From Melittangium boletus DSM 14713 (lineage in GTDB: Bacteria; Myxococcota; Myxococcia; Myxococcales; Myxococcaceae), in assembly GCF_002305855.1 (NCBI RefSeq), contig NZ_CP022163.1, positions 5,456,292-5,520,291 of the forward strand: a DNA stretch of 64,000 nt, in the 5' to 3' direction. The notes under the pieces are model-generated. The model searched no databases. It was not told the origin of the DNA and saw only the letters and a list, made by a program, of their open reading frames with translations. Numbering within the stretch: the stretch's first letter is position 1; each line of letters starts with the position of its first letter. Of this stretch, positions 18,856 through 27,255 are shown piece by piece. Made by a program: the position numbers and the translations under genes.

Positions 18856-20163
18856 ATGTCCACCTCGTGGCGCCACCGGCTGCGCTCCTTGCTCCCCCTC
18901 ACGTTGTTGACGATCGGGTCGGCCTACGCGCTCGCCTCGTGGAACTGGTGCGGCCGCTGGCCGGAGGAGGCCCCCACCCTCCTGGGCCGGGCACGCGCCG
19001 AGGGGCCCTGGAAGGCGGGGGCGGCGAAGGTGGCCCTGGCGCCGCCCTACCCGGTGGCCGTGGCGGGCTATGGGCTTCCGCTGCCCGAGGCGAGTGGGGC
19101 GGGATTGCCTCCCCAGGCGCGCGCGGTGGTGCTGGCGGTGGGCGAGCTCAAGGTGGGGCTGGTGTCGTTGGAGTTGATGCTGGTTCCCGACCCGCTCGTG
19201 GCCGCGGTGCGCGAGCGGAGCGCGCCCCTGGGGCTCAACGCCGTGCTGGTGGTCGCCACCCACACACATTCCTCGTTTGGCGGGTATGACGCGCGGCTCG
19301 CCTCCCAACTGGCGGGGACGGGACGGTACCGCGAGGACTCCTTGAAGGCGGCGGCGGTGGGCGCGAGCGAGGCCCTGGCTCAGGCGGCCTCCCGGCTCAC
19401 GGACGTCACCCTCGAGGTGGGCGAGGCGCGCGAGCCGGGCCTCGTGCGCTCGCGCTCGGGCGGTGACGTGCCGGAGGGGGCGCTGACCCGCGTGGTGCTG
19501 CGGGGCACGCAAGGGCCCGTGGCGGAGCTGCTGCACTTCGCCTCGCACCCCACGCTGGTGCCGCGCAAGCGCGACGTGGTGGACCCGGACTGGCCCGGAC
19601 GCCTGAGCCAGTTGCGCGAGGCGACGGGGGGCGTGACGTTGATGTTGCAGGGCGCCGCGGGCAACGCCTCGGCGGTGTGGGAGGGGGCCGAGGGGCTGGA
19701 GAAGGTGGCGGGCTACGCGAAGGCCGTGGCGGAGCTGGCGGGGAAGGCGGAACCGGTGGCGGCGGAGGGGCCCCTGGCGCTGGGCTACGCGCGGGTGTCC
19801 GTGGCGCTGCCCAGGCCGGATGCGTCCCGTCTGGCGCCCGGGTACGCGCGGGCGGCGGGGGACAATCTCCTGTGCGCCTCGTCCGCGCGCACGGTGGAGG
19901 TGGGCGCGTTGACGCTCGGGCCGCTCCACTGGCTGCTCATGCCGGGGGAGCCCACCGTGCAGGCGGGCTCGGCCCTGGCGCGCCGCACGGGGGCGAGTGG
20001 GGTGCTGGGGCTCGTGGACGGATACGTGGGCTACGTGGAGACGCCCGAGCGCGTGGAAGCCCGCGAGGGTGAGTCCCGCCGTCAGTACTTCGGTCCCCGG
20101 CTCTTGGAGCGGCTGGGCGATGGCGCGGAGCTGGCCGCCCGCGAGGCGGGCTTCCCCCACTAG
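18856..20163 (+). CDS. neutral/alkaline ceramidase-like hydrolase
   Basis: A 435-residue protein with an N-terminal basic stretch and hydrophobic segment (LRSLLPLTLLTIGSAYALA), so exported or membrane-anchored. The core resembles the N-terminal domain of neutral/alkaline ceramidases: YPVAVAGYGLP, LVSLELMLVP, then the metal-ligand motif VATHTHSSFGG, followed by FASHPTLVP and LMLQGAAGNAS. It is shorter than full ceramidases (about 650 residues), lacking the C-terminal immunoglobulin-like part, so the substrate may be another amide or ester. It is divergent from purF across 148 bases. Its TAG stop overlaps the YhbY stop on the other strand. Confidence 0.7.
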   Translation: MSTSWRHRLRSLLPLTLLTIGSAYALASWNWCGRWPEEAPTLLGRARAEGPWKAGAAKVALAPPYPVAVAGYGLPLPEASGAGLPPQARAVVLAVGELKVGLVSLELMLVPDPLVAAVRERSAPLGLNAVLVVATHTHSSFGGYDARLASQLAGTGRYREDSLKAAAVGASEALAQAASRLTDVTLEVGEAREPGLVRSRSGGDVPEGALTRVVLRGTQGPVAELLHFASHPTLVPRKRDVVDPDWPGRLSQLREATGGVTLMLQGAAGNASAVWEGAEGLEKVAGYAKAVAELAGKAEPVAAEGPLALGYARVSVALPRPDASRLAPGYARAAGDNLLCASSARTVEVGALTLGPLHWLLMPGEPTVQAGSALARRTGASGVLGLVDGYVGYVETPERVEAREGESRRQYFGPRLLERLGDGAELAAREAGFPH

Positions 20164-20450
20164 AACTTCGGGAACTTGGAGTCCTCGTCCCGCTTCTTGA
20201 AGAGCAGCACGGTGCGGCCCAGCAACTGCACGAGTTCGGCCTCCGCGCCCTGGGCCAGCTTCTCGGCGGCCTCGTGGCGCTCCTCGGGGCCCTCGTTGAT
20301 CTTCACCTTGATGAGCTCGTGGTCGTGGAGCGCCTGGTTGACGGCACCGATGATGCCCTCGCTCACGCCCGACTGGCCCACGATGACCACCGGCTCCAGG
20401 TGATGTCCCAGCGCGCGCAGTTCGCGGCGCTGCTTTCCGGTCAACGGCAA
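20160..20450 (-). CDS. yhbY: YhbY/CRM-domain RNA-binding protein
   Basis: A 96-residue single CRM-domain protein of the YhbY family, which binds pre-50S ribosomal particles. The TTG at 20450 follows GGAGAAG at suitable distance and begins exactly at the family's usual N-terminus (LTGKQRRELRALGHHLEP). The signature VVIVGQSGVSEGIIGAVNQALHDHELIKVK (split over two strands and helices), with the GxxG-type loop, is present. The tail GRTVLLFKKRDEDSKFP is also typical. Confidence 0.88.
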   Translation of the reverse strand: MPLTGKQRRELRALGHHLEPVVIVGQSGVSEGIIGAVNQALHDHELIKVKINEGPEERHEAAEKLAQGAEAELVQLLGRTVLLFKKRDEDSKFPKF

Positions 20451-20505
20451 GATTGCTTCTCCTCGAAGGGGGGAGCGCACGGTGGCGCTCCCGGGGTGGC
20501 GCACC

Positions 20506-22875
20506 CTACTTCTTTTGTGCCGCCATGCGGATCTCCCGCTGCGCGTCGATGTGGTTGGGTTGCAGTTCCACGGTCTTCTGGAAGGACTTGAGCGCCCCGC
20601 TCATGTCCCCGCACAGCTTGGCGATGACGCCCAGGAAGTAGTGCCCGGCGGCGACCTTGTCGTTCTTCTTCAGGCACACCTGGATGTCGCGGAAGGCCTC
20701 GTTGAAGCCCGCCTTCTTGTCCTCGAAGGTGAAGAAGCGGGCGTAACCCCGCCAGGCGTAGAACTCGGGCTCCTCGGGATTGAGCTGGATGGCCTCGTCG
20801 AGCAGCTTGGCCGCGTCGGCGAACTTGCGGTTCTTGATGAAGATGCCCGCTCGGCGGAAGAGATCCTCGCTCTTGAGGATGCCCTCCACGTCCACCTCGG
20901 CCTCCTTGCTGCCGCCGTGCTTGAGATCCTCGATATAGGCCGCGCGGCTCTTCTCGTCCGCGAGCGCGCGGTGGGCCTCGCCGATGTAGGCGAAGATGTC
21001 GGCCTTGAGCTTCTCCAGCTCGGGCGGCGCGCCGGGAGGCAGCGTGTCCGGGTGGTACTGCTTGGCCAGCTTGAAGTAGGCGATCTTCACCGCCGGGCCG
21101 TTGGTGTCCGCGCCCACGCCCAGGCGCTCGAAGTGGTTCTGCTCCTTCATCTTCTGGGCGAGTTCCCGCAGGGCGGGGATTTCACCCGCGCCAGGCGCGG
21201 AGCCGGGGGAGGCCGGAGCGGCCGCGGCGCTCGGAGCGGCGGGTTTGGCCGCCGGAACTGGAGCTGGAGCCTGGGCAGCGGGTGGCGCACCCGGGGCGGC
21301 GGGTTTGGCGACCGGGTGCGTTCCTGTCGTGGCGGGCCTGGCGGCGGGCGCTGTCGGAGGCGCGCCCGGAGCGGCGGGCTTCGCGACCGGATGTGTCCCC
21401 GTCGTGGCGGGCTTGGCGGCGGGCGCCGTCGGAGGAGCGCCGGGCGCGGCGGGTTTGGCGACCGGGTGCGTGCCCGTCGTGGCGGGCTTGGGGGCGGGCA
21501 CTGTCGGAGGGGCGCCGGGAGCGGCGGGCTTCGCGACCGGATGTGTCCCCGTCGTGGCGGGCTTGGCGGCGGGTGCCTGAGCGGGGCCGGGGGCCGGCGT
21601 GCGCGGGGTGGCGAAGGACACGCCCCCGAGTTCCTTCAGGAGGAACACGAGCCGCAGCAGGTGCTCGGCGTCCTGGGGCAGCTCATGGAGGAACTGGGCC
21701 GTGGAGCGCACCCCGTCGATGAGGGCGAGCACGCGCACCTCGTGAGGGGTGAGGCGCAGGTCTCCGGTGGCCACGCGCCCGTTGGACTTCATCACGGGCA
21801 GGGCGAGCACGGGCTGGAGCAGGCGGTGCAAGTCCGCGGTGGGGATGCGGCGCACCAGGTCGCCGAGGACCGCCCACTTGTTGCCCAGCGGCATGGCCTT
21901 GGCGGCGGGGAGATCCTTGAGTTCGAAGGTGAAGGAGCCCGTTTCGGCGCGCAGACCCTTGAGGAGGATGCCCTGGGCGCGTTGCGCGAGCTGGGTGAAG
22001 GCCGAGGCGGGTTGGAGCAGGCCCAGACCGAAGAGGGCCGCGAGCACCTCGCCGCCGAAGCGGTTCTTGGCGGCCTCGGCCTGCTGGTATTGCTCCGGGG
22101 TGACGAGCTTGTTGCGCAGGAGCCAGGTGCCCAGCGCGTCGTCGGGGTGGGAGGACTCGATGAGCTCGGGGTTGCCCTTGCGGAAGTGGATGCCGACGGT
22201 GCTATCGGCCAGGACGAGCGAGAGCAGACCCGTGTGATTGCCCGCGGCGATGAGGCCGTAGAGGCGCACGGGCGAATGGGTCGCGAGCGAACCACTGGCG
22301 GGCGGTGCCTCGGACATGTCCGGCGCGGGGGAGGGAGGCGCGCTCGCGGTCACGGGGGCGGCGGGAGTGGGTGCCCCCGCGGGAGGCGGCGCACCGGGAG
22401 CGGGAGGCCGGGCGGCGGTGGGCGCACCGGGAGGCGGGCGGGGCGCGCCGGGAGGCGGAGCACCCGGACGGGCGCCGGGGCCCGCGGTGGGAACTCCGGG
22501 CCGGGCGGTGGCGCCGGGACCCGCGATGGGGACGCCCGCGGGACGTGGGATGCCAGGCCCCGCGACGGGGACTCCGGCGGGAGCGGGGGCTCCTCCGGGT
22601 GCCTGGGGGGCGGCCGCCACGGGAGCGGCGGTGGTCGCGGCGGGCCTGGCGGGGCCGGGCGGCACGACGTCTCCCCACATCTCGCGCGGGAAACTGTCGC
22701 GCAGGTGCGGAAAGCGCCCGGGGAGGGCGAAATTGATGCCGTCCTCGGACACCTGGAGCCGGCCCTGGATGGCTCCATTGTCGATGAGCAGCTCGATGGT
22801 GGGCAGTTCGAGGGGACCCCAGATGGCCCCCTTGTCATTGCGCACGAAGTATTGCCGGACGTCTCCCTCCGCCAT
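20506..22875 (-). CDS. mosaic protein: GYF-like, DUF4388-like, J domain and TPRs
   Basis: A 789-residue cytoplasmic mosaic protein. ATG 22875 is chosen because the conserved sequence starts there (YFVRNDKGAIWGPLELP, a GYF_2-type N-terminal domain). A Pro/Ala/Gly linker follows, then a DUF4388/PATAN-like region (about 200-330; GLLSLVLADSTVGIHFRKGNPELIE-type strands). Next come four 25-residue Pro-rich repeats (about 434-526), a J domain with intact HPD (608-610, KQYHPDTLP), and C-terminal TPR-like helices. J domains stimulate Hsp70 ATPase. In myxobacteria such mosaics occur in signalling and motility systems, but the role here is unknown. Confidence 0.8.
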   Translation of the reverse strand: MAEGDVRQYFVRNDKGAIWGPLELPTIELLIDNGAIQGRLQVSEDGINFALPGRFPHLRDSFPREMWGDVVPPGPARPAATTAAPVAAAPQAPGGAPAPAGVPVAGPGIPRPAGVPIAGPGATARPGVPTAGPGARPGAPPPGAPRPPPGAPTAARPPAPGAPPPAGAPTPAAPVTASAPPSPAPDMSEAPPASGSLATHSPVRLYGLIAAGNHTGLLSLVLADSTVGIHFRKGNPELIESSHPDDALGTWLLRNKLVTPEQYQQAEAAKNRFGGEVLAALFGLGLLQPASAFTQLAQRAQGILLKGLRAETGSFTFELKDLPAAKAMPLGNKWAVLGDLVRRIPTADLHRLLQPVLALPVMKSNGRVATGDLRLTPHEVRVLALIDGVRSTAQFLHELPQDAEHLLRLVFLLKELGGVSFATPRTPAPGPAQAPAAKPATTGTHPVAKPAAPGAPPTVPAPKPATTGTHPVAKPAAPGAPPTAPAAKPATTGTHPVAKPAAPGAPPTAPAARPATTGTHPVAKPAAPGAPPAAQAPAPVPAAKPAAPSAAAAPASPGSAPGAGEIPALRELAQKMKEQNHFERLGVGADTNGPAVKIAYFKLAKQYHPDTLPPGAPPELEKLKADIFAYIGEAHRALADEKSRAAYIEDLKHGGSKEAEVDVEGILKSEDLFRRAGIFIKNRKFADAAKLLDEAIQLNPEEPEFYAWRGYARFFTFEDKKAGFNEAFRDIQVCLKKNDKVAAGHYFLGVIAKLCGDMSGALKSFQKTVELQPNHIDAQREIRMAAQKK
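21297..21596 (-). repeat. four tandem 75-base coding repeats
   Basis: Four consecutive copies of a 75-base unit encode KPATTGTHPVAKPAAPGAPP plus a five-residue variable spacer. Marker positions fall at 21305, 21380, 21455 and 21530. They form a Pro/Ala linker inside the J-domain protein. Near-identity of the copies suggests recent slippage or unequal exchange. Confidence 0.85.
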
Positions 22876-22960
22876 CTGGGATGTGCTCCTTGGGTAAGCT
22901 CCGCTCACCCTAACCTCGCCTTCGGATCAGGGAAAGCAAGCTGCCGTGCCCCTCGCTTAC

Positions 22961-23767
22961 TTAAGGGCGGGTGTCCAGCGTGGCCATGCCGAGGATGTTG
23001 AGGCAGGCGGGATCCGCGTCCTGGGCGGTGGGCGGATCGAAGCAGTGCACCTCGGTATCGAACACCTTGCACATTCCCTTGGGCGAGGCCGCGCAGGCCG
23101 CCTTGGCGTAGGCCTTGGTGCAGCCGTAGCCGCACACCGGGTGACCATCATTCAATCCGCACTGCAGGGGGGGCAGCGACTTGCCCCAGGCACAGAGCGT
23201 CTGGGCGGTCGGGTCGAAGCACTTGAGCTGGATGCCATCGCTCTTGCAGACGCCCATGGGGGTGTTGCTACAGGCGACATGGCCGGCGCCCAGGGTGCAC
23301 TTGTAGCCGCAGGCCACTTCCTGGTCGTACGCGCGGCACTCGGCGCGCGGCGTGTCCTTGCCATGGACGGCGTACACCTCGGGCGGAGGATCGAAGCACT
23401 CCACCTCGCCGGCGCGGGTGCCGCAGATGCCGGCGGGCGTGCGCGCGCACTTCACCTTGCCGGCCTGGGTCGCGCACTGATAGCCGCACGCCACCTGTCC
23501 GTCGATGGTCTTGCACTCGAAGGCGGGCAGGGCGGTGCCGTAGATGCGGACGATGTAGGCGGGCGGATCGAAACACACCGCCTGGCCATCGATGACCTGA
23601 CAGGAGCCCTGGGGCGTCTGCGCGCACCGCACCCGTTGCCCATCCGACTTGCACTGGTAGCCGCACGCCACGTGCCCATCGATGGAGCGGCAGGTGGGCC
23701 CGGCGGCATCCACGGGCGCGGCCGTCAGCAGCGCGAGCGTCATCATGGAGACAAGGGACGTGAGCAC
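22961..23767 (-). CDS. secreted protein of four six-cysteine repeats
   Basis: A 268-residue protein with a signal peptide (MLTSLVSMMTLALLTAAPVDA). The mature part is four tandem modules of about 45 residues, each with the pattern C-x8-CGYxC-x8-C-x6-C-x8-CFDP and the phrase VACGYQC...CAxTPxGxC. Each module has six Cys, presumably three disulfides, so it should fold in the periplasm or outside the cell. Between modules lie linkers such as AYIVRIYGTALPAFE. I recognise this as a myxobacterial-type orphan repeat without known function. It is divergent from the TSUP transporter. Confidence 0.65.
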   Translation of the reverse strand: MLTSLVSMMTLALLTAAPVDAAGPTCRSIDGHVACGYQCKSDGQRVRCAQTPQGSCQVIDGQAVCFDPPAYIVRIYGTALPAFECKTIDGQVACGYQCATQAGKVKCARTPAGICGTRAGEVECFDPPPEVYAVHGKDTPRAECRAYDQEVACGYKCTLGAGHVACSNTPMGVCKSDGIQLKCFDPTAQTLCAWGKSLPPLQCGLNDGHPVCGYGCTKAYAKAACAASPKGMCKVFDTEVHCFDPPTAQDADPACLNILGMATLDTRP

Positions 23768-23852
23768 GGGGGTCCTCGGTCGCTAGGGGGAATCCCGATT
23801 GACGCCCAGAGACAGCGCGCGCGCAAGCTTTGGTCATGGTAGGTGCCCGCGC

Positions 23853-24620
23853 GTGGACTTGACTCCTCTCCAGATTGTCCTGTTGTGCGTCGCGGCCCTC
23901 ACGGCTGGCACGGTGGATGCCATCGCGGGTGGAGGAGGGCTCGTGTCCCTGCCCGCCCTCCTGTCGACGGGCATGCCCCCGCACGTGGCGCTCGGGACCA
24001 ACAAGGGTCAGTCCGTGTTCGGTGCGTTCGCCGCGCTGGTGCGCTTCTGGCGCGCCGGGCTGGTGCGCGGCAACCTGGCCTCCATCACCTTTCCCCTGGG
24101 CCTGGTGGGCTCGTTGCTGGGCACGGGACTGGTGCTGCTCATGCGGCCGGAAGTCCTCAAGCCCGTGGTGCTCGCGCTGCTGGTGGTGGTGGCCGTCTTC
24201 CTGGCCTTCCGCCGGGGCCCTCCACCGGGGGTCCGGCCCGAGCCGCCGCTCGCGCGCATGAAGGCCCTGGGGGCGGTCATCGCGCTCCTCATCGGCGTCT
24301 ATGACGGCTTCTTCGGCCCCGGTACGGGGACGTTCCTCATCATCGCGTTCTCGGGACTGCTCGGGCACTCGCTGACGCACGCCTCGGCGGACGCCAAGGT
24401 GGTCAACTTCGCGACGAACCTGTCGGCGGTGGCGCTCTTCTCCTACCGGGGCCTGGTGCTCTGGCACGTGGCGCTGCCCATGGCGGCGGCCCAGTTCACC
24501 GGGGCCTGGATGGGTGCTCACCTCGCCGTGCGCGGTGGCGACAAGCTCGTGCGCAAGGTGGTGCTGGGCGTGGTGGTGGCGCTCGTGCTCAAGCTGGGCC
24601 GGGACGTGCTCGCCGGGTGA
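23853..24620 (+). CDS. TSUP/TauE-SafE family membrane transporter
   Basis: A 255-residue inner-membrane protein of the sulfite exporter TauE/SafE family (also called DUF81), with about eight hydrophobic segments. GTG 23853 is used, with GGTAGG upstream. The family motif AGTVDAIAGGGGLVSLPALL in the first hairpin and its internal repeat IGVYDGFFGPGTGTF in the second half are both present, reflecting the two-fold repeat of TSUP proteins. It is an anion or organosulfur transporter by family. The substrate cannot be deduced from the neighbourhood. Confidence 0.87.
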   Translation: MDLTPLQIVLLCVAALTAGTVDAIAGGGGLVSLPALLSTGMPPHVALGTNKGQSVFGAFAALVRFWRAGLVRGNLASITFPLGLVGSLLGTGLVLLMRPEVLKPVVLALLVVVAVFLAFRRGPPPGVRPEPPLARMKALGAVIALLIGVYDGFFGPGTGTFLIIAFSGLLGHSLTHASADAKVVNFATNLSAVALFSYRGLVLWHVALPMAAAQFTGAWMGAHLAVRGGDKLVRKVVLGVVVALVLKLGRDVLAG

Positions 24621-24630
24621 GGCCGCGCGC

Positions 24631-26679
24631 TCAGCCGATGAACACCAGCAGGCCCTGGCCCCGCTTCGCCACCCGGGCGGTGAAGTCGCGCAGCTCCTCG
24701 AAGTAGGACAGCAGCTCCTCCTGGGGATCCAGATCGGGCGGCGGCTCCTCCCAGAAGCCCGGGTAGATGTCCTCTTGCTGCATCCGCGCGGGCGCGTAGC
24801 GCTGGCGCAGCGTGCTCGGGGAAATCGCCTGGAGCGCCTTGGACAACTCCTTCACCTGGGCGGAGGTGAAGAGGCGCGCGGTGCCCTCGTCCGAGGGAAT
24901 GTCGCCCACGTCCTCGCCTCCCCGCACGAGGAAGTCCAGCGGCGCCTGGCCATCCCACGCCGTGCCCGTGAGCAGGTACTGCAGGCCGTGCCACGTCTCG
25001 CCGATGTCCAACTCCTGGAAGCGCGCGCCCTCGCCGTCTCCGAAGTCCTCCTCGTCATCGATGAAGGCCTCGAGCTGGCCGGGTGCCGCGAGCAGCGCCT
25101 GGCGCTGGGTCTCCGTCAGGCTGCGCAACGTGCAGAGCATTTCCATGCGGGTCAGACCTCCAAGGGGTTCACGTCGAAGCGGGCCGCCGTCCCCGTCCTC
25201 GCCTGTAATCCAGGAGCCGCTTCCAGGGAACGTGGGATTCGAGGAGGGCCGGGCCGCCTGGGGATGGAGCCGCTCGCGCAACGCCTCCTCGTCGAGGAGG
25301 AGCCAGCGCGAGAGCACCTCGGGCTCGCGTTGGGGGGCCTCCTGGTACTCACGGGAGAAGGCCGCCAGTTCGTCATCGCCCACGCCCGCGCGCCAGAGCG
25401 AGAACAGCGCCCGCGCGGCGAGTCGCTGGGGGGTGACCTTCTCGGGAAGGCCGATGGCGATGCCCGGGTAGCGGACGGAGCCCGGCGAGGGCACGAGCGG
25501 GGGCGGTGACCAGCGGGGCGGCTCGGGCAGGAATTGGGGCTCCAGGTCCTCGGGCCAGCGCTCGGCGACGGCGCGGATGAACGTCTCGCCCGCGTCCAGC
25601 CCATCGAGCCAGACGTCGGGCACCAGGGAGACGAGGGGAATGCCGCGCTCACGGGCCCACCGGGCCGTCCACAGGAAGAGGTCCGCGGCGAGCGGCTCGA
25701 GTTCACGCGCCGCCACCGCGATGCGGGACACGAGGCCCGGCCCGTCGAAGTCCCGCTCCACCCAGTTCTGCTCCCACAGGTGGAAGGTGTGCTGGCACAT
25801 GGCCGCGTAGAGTTCGTCCAGTGCCCAGGTCACCCGCTCCACGGGGGACAACCGGCGCGCCGCCTCGTCCACGCCGAGGTGGCCGTCTCCGAGGCGCGCG
25901 TCGATGCGCTCCCGGACGGACTCGTAGCTGCGCACGGAGCGCGCCTCCAGCCGGGCGGGGCCCGGGGCATGGAGCCGGGTGCGCAGGGGAGCGAACCGCG
26001 CGGCGCCCGGGTCCTCCAAGGGCAGCCAGCGCGCGAGCGTGTCGAGTTCGCGTCCCCACTCGCGCAGGTACTCCTCGTGGAAGCGCACCAGCTCCGAGTC
26101 CTCGGTGCCCGAGCGCCAGAGCGCGAGCAGGGCCAGGGACAGCAACTGGACGCGCGAGACCGGCTCCTCTCCGATCCAATCGCTCCCCACCGGGTGGCGC
26201 TCGCGCCGCGGTTCTCCAGCGGGAGGCAGTTGCTCCAGCGACAGCTCCTCCGGCCAGCGTTGGACGAGTGCCCGGAGGAAGCCGCCCAGCTCCTCCGCCT
26301 GGGCGTACCAGAGCGCGGGCACGACACGGGCCACGCGCCCCTCGGGGGAGACCCTCAGGGTCCAGCGCACCCGCGCGGCCACTTCCGGCGCGAAGGCCTC
26401 TCCCACGGCCACGAGCGCCTCCAGCCGCTCCCGGGCGAGTCCATCCGCCGGGGGGAAGACGCCCTTCCAGGAGGAGAGCGGACCTTGCTGGAGCACGGCT
26501 TCCTCGAAGTCGTCCGTCAGCCAGAGCACCTGCCGCGGAGGCGTGAGCAGCGGCGCGACCTCGGAGAAGCGCGGGGGGAGTTGCCGGCCCACGAGGCCCG
26601 CTTCCCGGAGGGCGGCGTCCGTCTGGACACTGACGTCACTCCACTCCCGGAGCTCCGGGAGGTTCGCATCCAGTCGCAT
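24631..26679 (-). CDS. hypothetical protein with two internal repeats and a C-terminal DUF1877 domain
   Basis: A 682-residue protein. Residues from about 520 to the end match the whole of the DUF1877 (YfbM) family, which is normally a free-standing protein of about 165 residues. Visible matches are MEMLCTLRSLTE at its start, IGETWHGLQYLLTG, LDFLVRGGEDVG, LRQRYAPARMQ, IYPGFW and a last strand GQGLLVFIG. The first 500 residues contain two related units (compare LLALWRSGTEDSELVRFHEEY with LFSLWRAGVGDDELAAFSREY, each preceded by RWPE(E/D)L). Function is unknown. It is the last gene downstream of the biotin carrier gene and may be read from the same transcript. Confidence 0.7.
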   Translation of the reverse strand: MRLDANLPELREWSDVSVQTDAALREAGLVGRQLPPRFSEVAPLLTPPRQVLWLTDDFEEAVLQQGPLSSWKGVFPPADGLARERLEALVAVGEAFAPEVAARVRWTLRVSPEGRVARVVPALWYAQAEELGGFLRALVQRWPEELSLEQLPPAGEPRRERHPVGSDWIGEEPVSRVQLLSLALLALWRSGTEDSELVRFHEEYLREWGRELDTLARWLPLEDPGAARFAPLRTRLHAPGPARLEARSVRSYESVRERIDARLGDGHLGVDEAARRLSPVERVTWALDELYAAMCQHTFHLWEQNWVERDFDGPGLVSRIAVAARELEPLAADLFLWTARWARERGIPLVSLVPDVWLDGLDAGETFIRAVAERWPEDLEPQFLPEPPRWSPPPLVPSPGSVRYPGIAIGLPEKVTPQRLAARALFSLWRAGVGDDELAAFSREYQEAPQREPEVLSRWLLLDEEALRERLHPQAARPSSNPTFPGSGSWITGEDGDGGPLRREPLGGLTRMEMLCTLRSLTETQRQALLAAPGQLEAFIDDEEDFGDGEGARFQELDIGETWHGLQYLLTGTAWDGQAPLDFLVRGGEDVGDIPSDEGTARLFTSAQVKELSKALQAISPSTLRQRYAPARMQQEDIYPGFWEEPPPDLDPQEELLSYFEELRDFTARVAKRGQGLLVFIG

Positions 26680-26719
26680 GGTCGCTCCTGGGACAGCGGG
26701 GCGGGGTGGGCTTGGGGCG

Positions 26720-27229
26720 CTACTCGACGACCACGAGCTTGGCGTTGATCTCCACCGCGGTGCCTTCCTTGGCGGGCAACTCCACCACCTTGCCGGCCTT
26801 GGGGCTCTTGAGCTCGTTCTCCATCTTCATGGCCTCGACGACCACCAGGCCCTGCCCTTCCTTCACCTCGTCGCCGAGCTTCACCAGGACCTTGATGACC
26901 TTGCCGGGCATGGGGGCGGCGATGAGCTGCTTGCCCTCCACGGTGAAGCCGGCCTTGCCCGCGCGCAGGCGCAGGCGCCGCTCGTCCGCCACGTCGATGC
27001 GCGACGTCTGCCCGCCCACCTGCACCAACACCTCGTCGCCCACCTCCTCGAGCTCGACGTTGTGCGAGGTTCCGTCCACCAGCAGGGACATGGCGCCGGA
27101 CTCGAGCGCCAGCGCGTCCACGAGCAGGGTGCGACCCTCGTACGTGAGCTTGTAGCGGTTGTCTCCGGCGGGCTCGATGTCCACCGGCACCGCTTCCTTC
27201 TGTCCGTGCCGCTTCGTGAAGTAACGCAT
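26720..27229 (-). CDS. biotin carboxyl carrier subunit of an acyl-CoA carboxylase
   Basis: A 169-residue protein. The C-terminal biotinyl domain has the invariant VVEAMKMENEL, with the biotinylated Lys at 135 between two Met, and the opposite hairpin APMPGKVIKV. The N-terminal 90 residues look like the spacer of carriers found with separate biotin carboxylase subunits in propionyl- or acetyl-CoA carboxylases. It follows the biotin carboxylase gene by 26 bases. Confidence 0.9.
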   Translation of the reverse strand: MRYFTKRHGQKEAVPVDIEPAGDNRYKLTYEGRTLLVDALALESGAMSLLVDGTSHNVELEEVGDEVLVQVGGQTSRIDVADERRLRLRAGKAGFTVEGKQLIAAPMPGKVIKVLVKLGDEVKEGQGLVVVEAMKMENELKSPKAGKVVELPAKEGTAVEINAKLVVVE

Positions 27230-27255
27230 CGGTTGGATCCCGGGAGTGTGACGGT

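Noticed and set aside
18708..18902. Upstream extension of purF to 18902
   Set aside because: The enzyme needs Cys directly after the initiator Met. MCGIFG at 18707 satisfies this, while the extension would bury the nucleophile.
21297..21596. Regular 75-base repeats as a possible CRISPR array
   Set aside because: The units are directly tandem without unique spacers and keep a single reading frame inside the J-domain protein.
22876..22908. Start of the J-domain mosaic protein at 22908
   Set aside because: It adds 11 unconserved residues (MSGAYPRSTSQ) before the conserved GYF-like start, and ATG 22875 is adequate.
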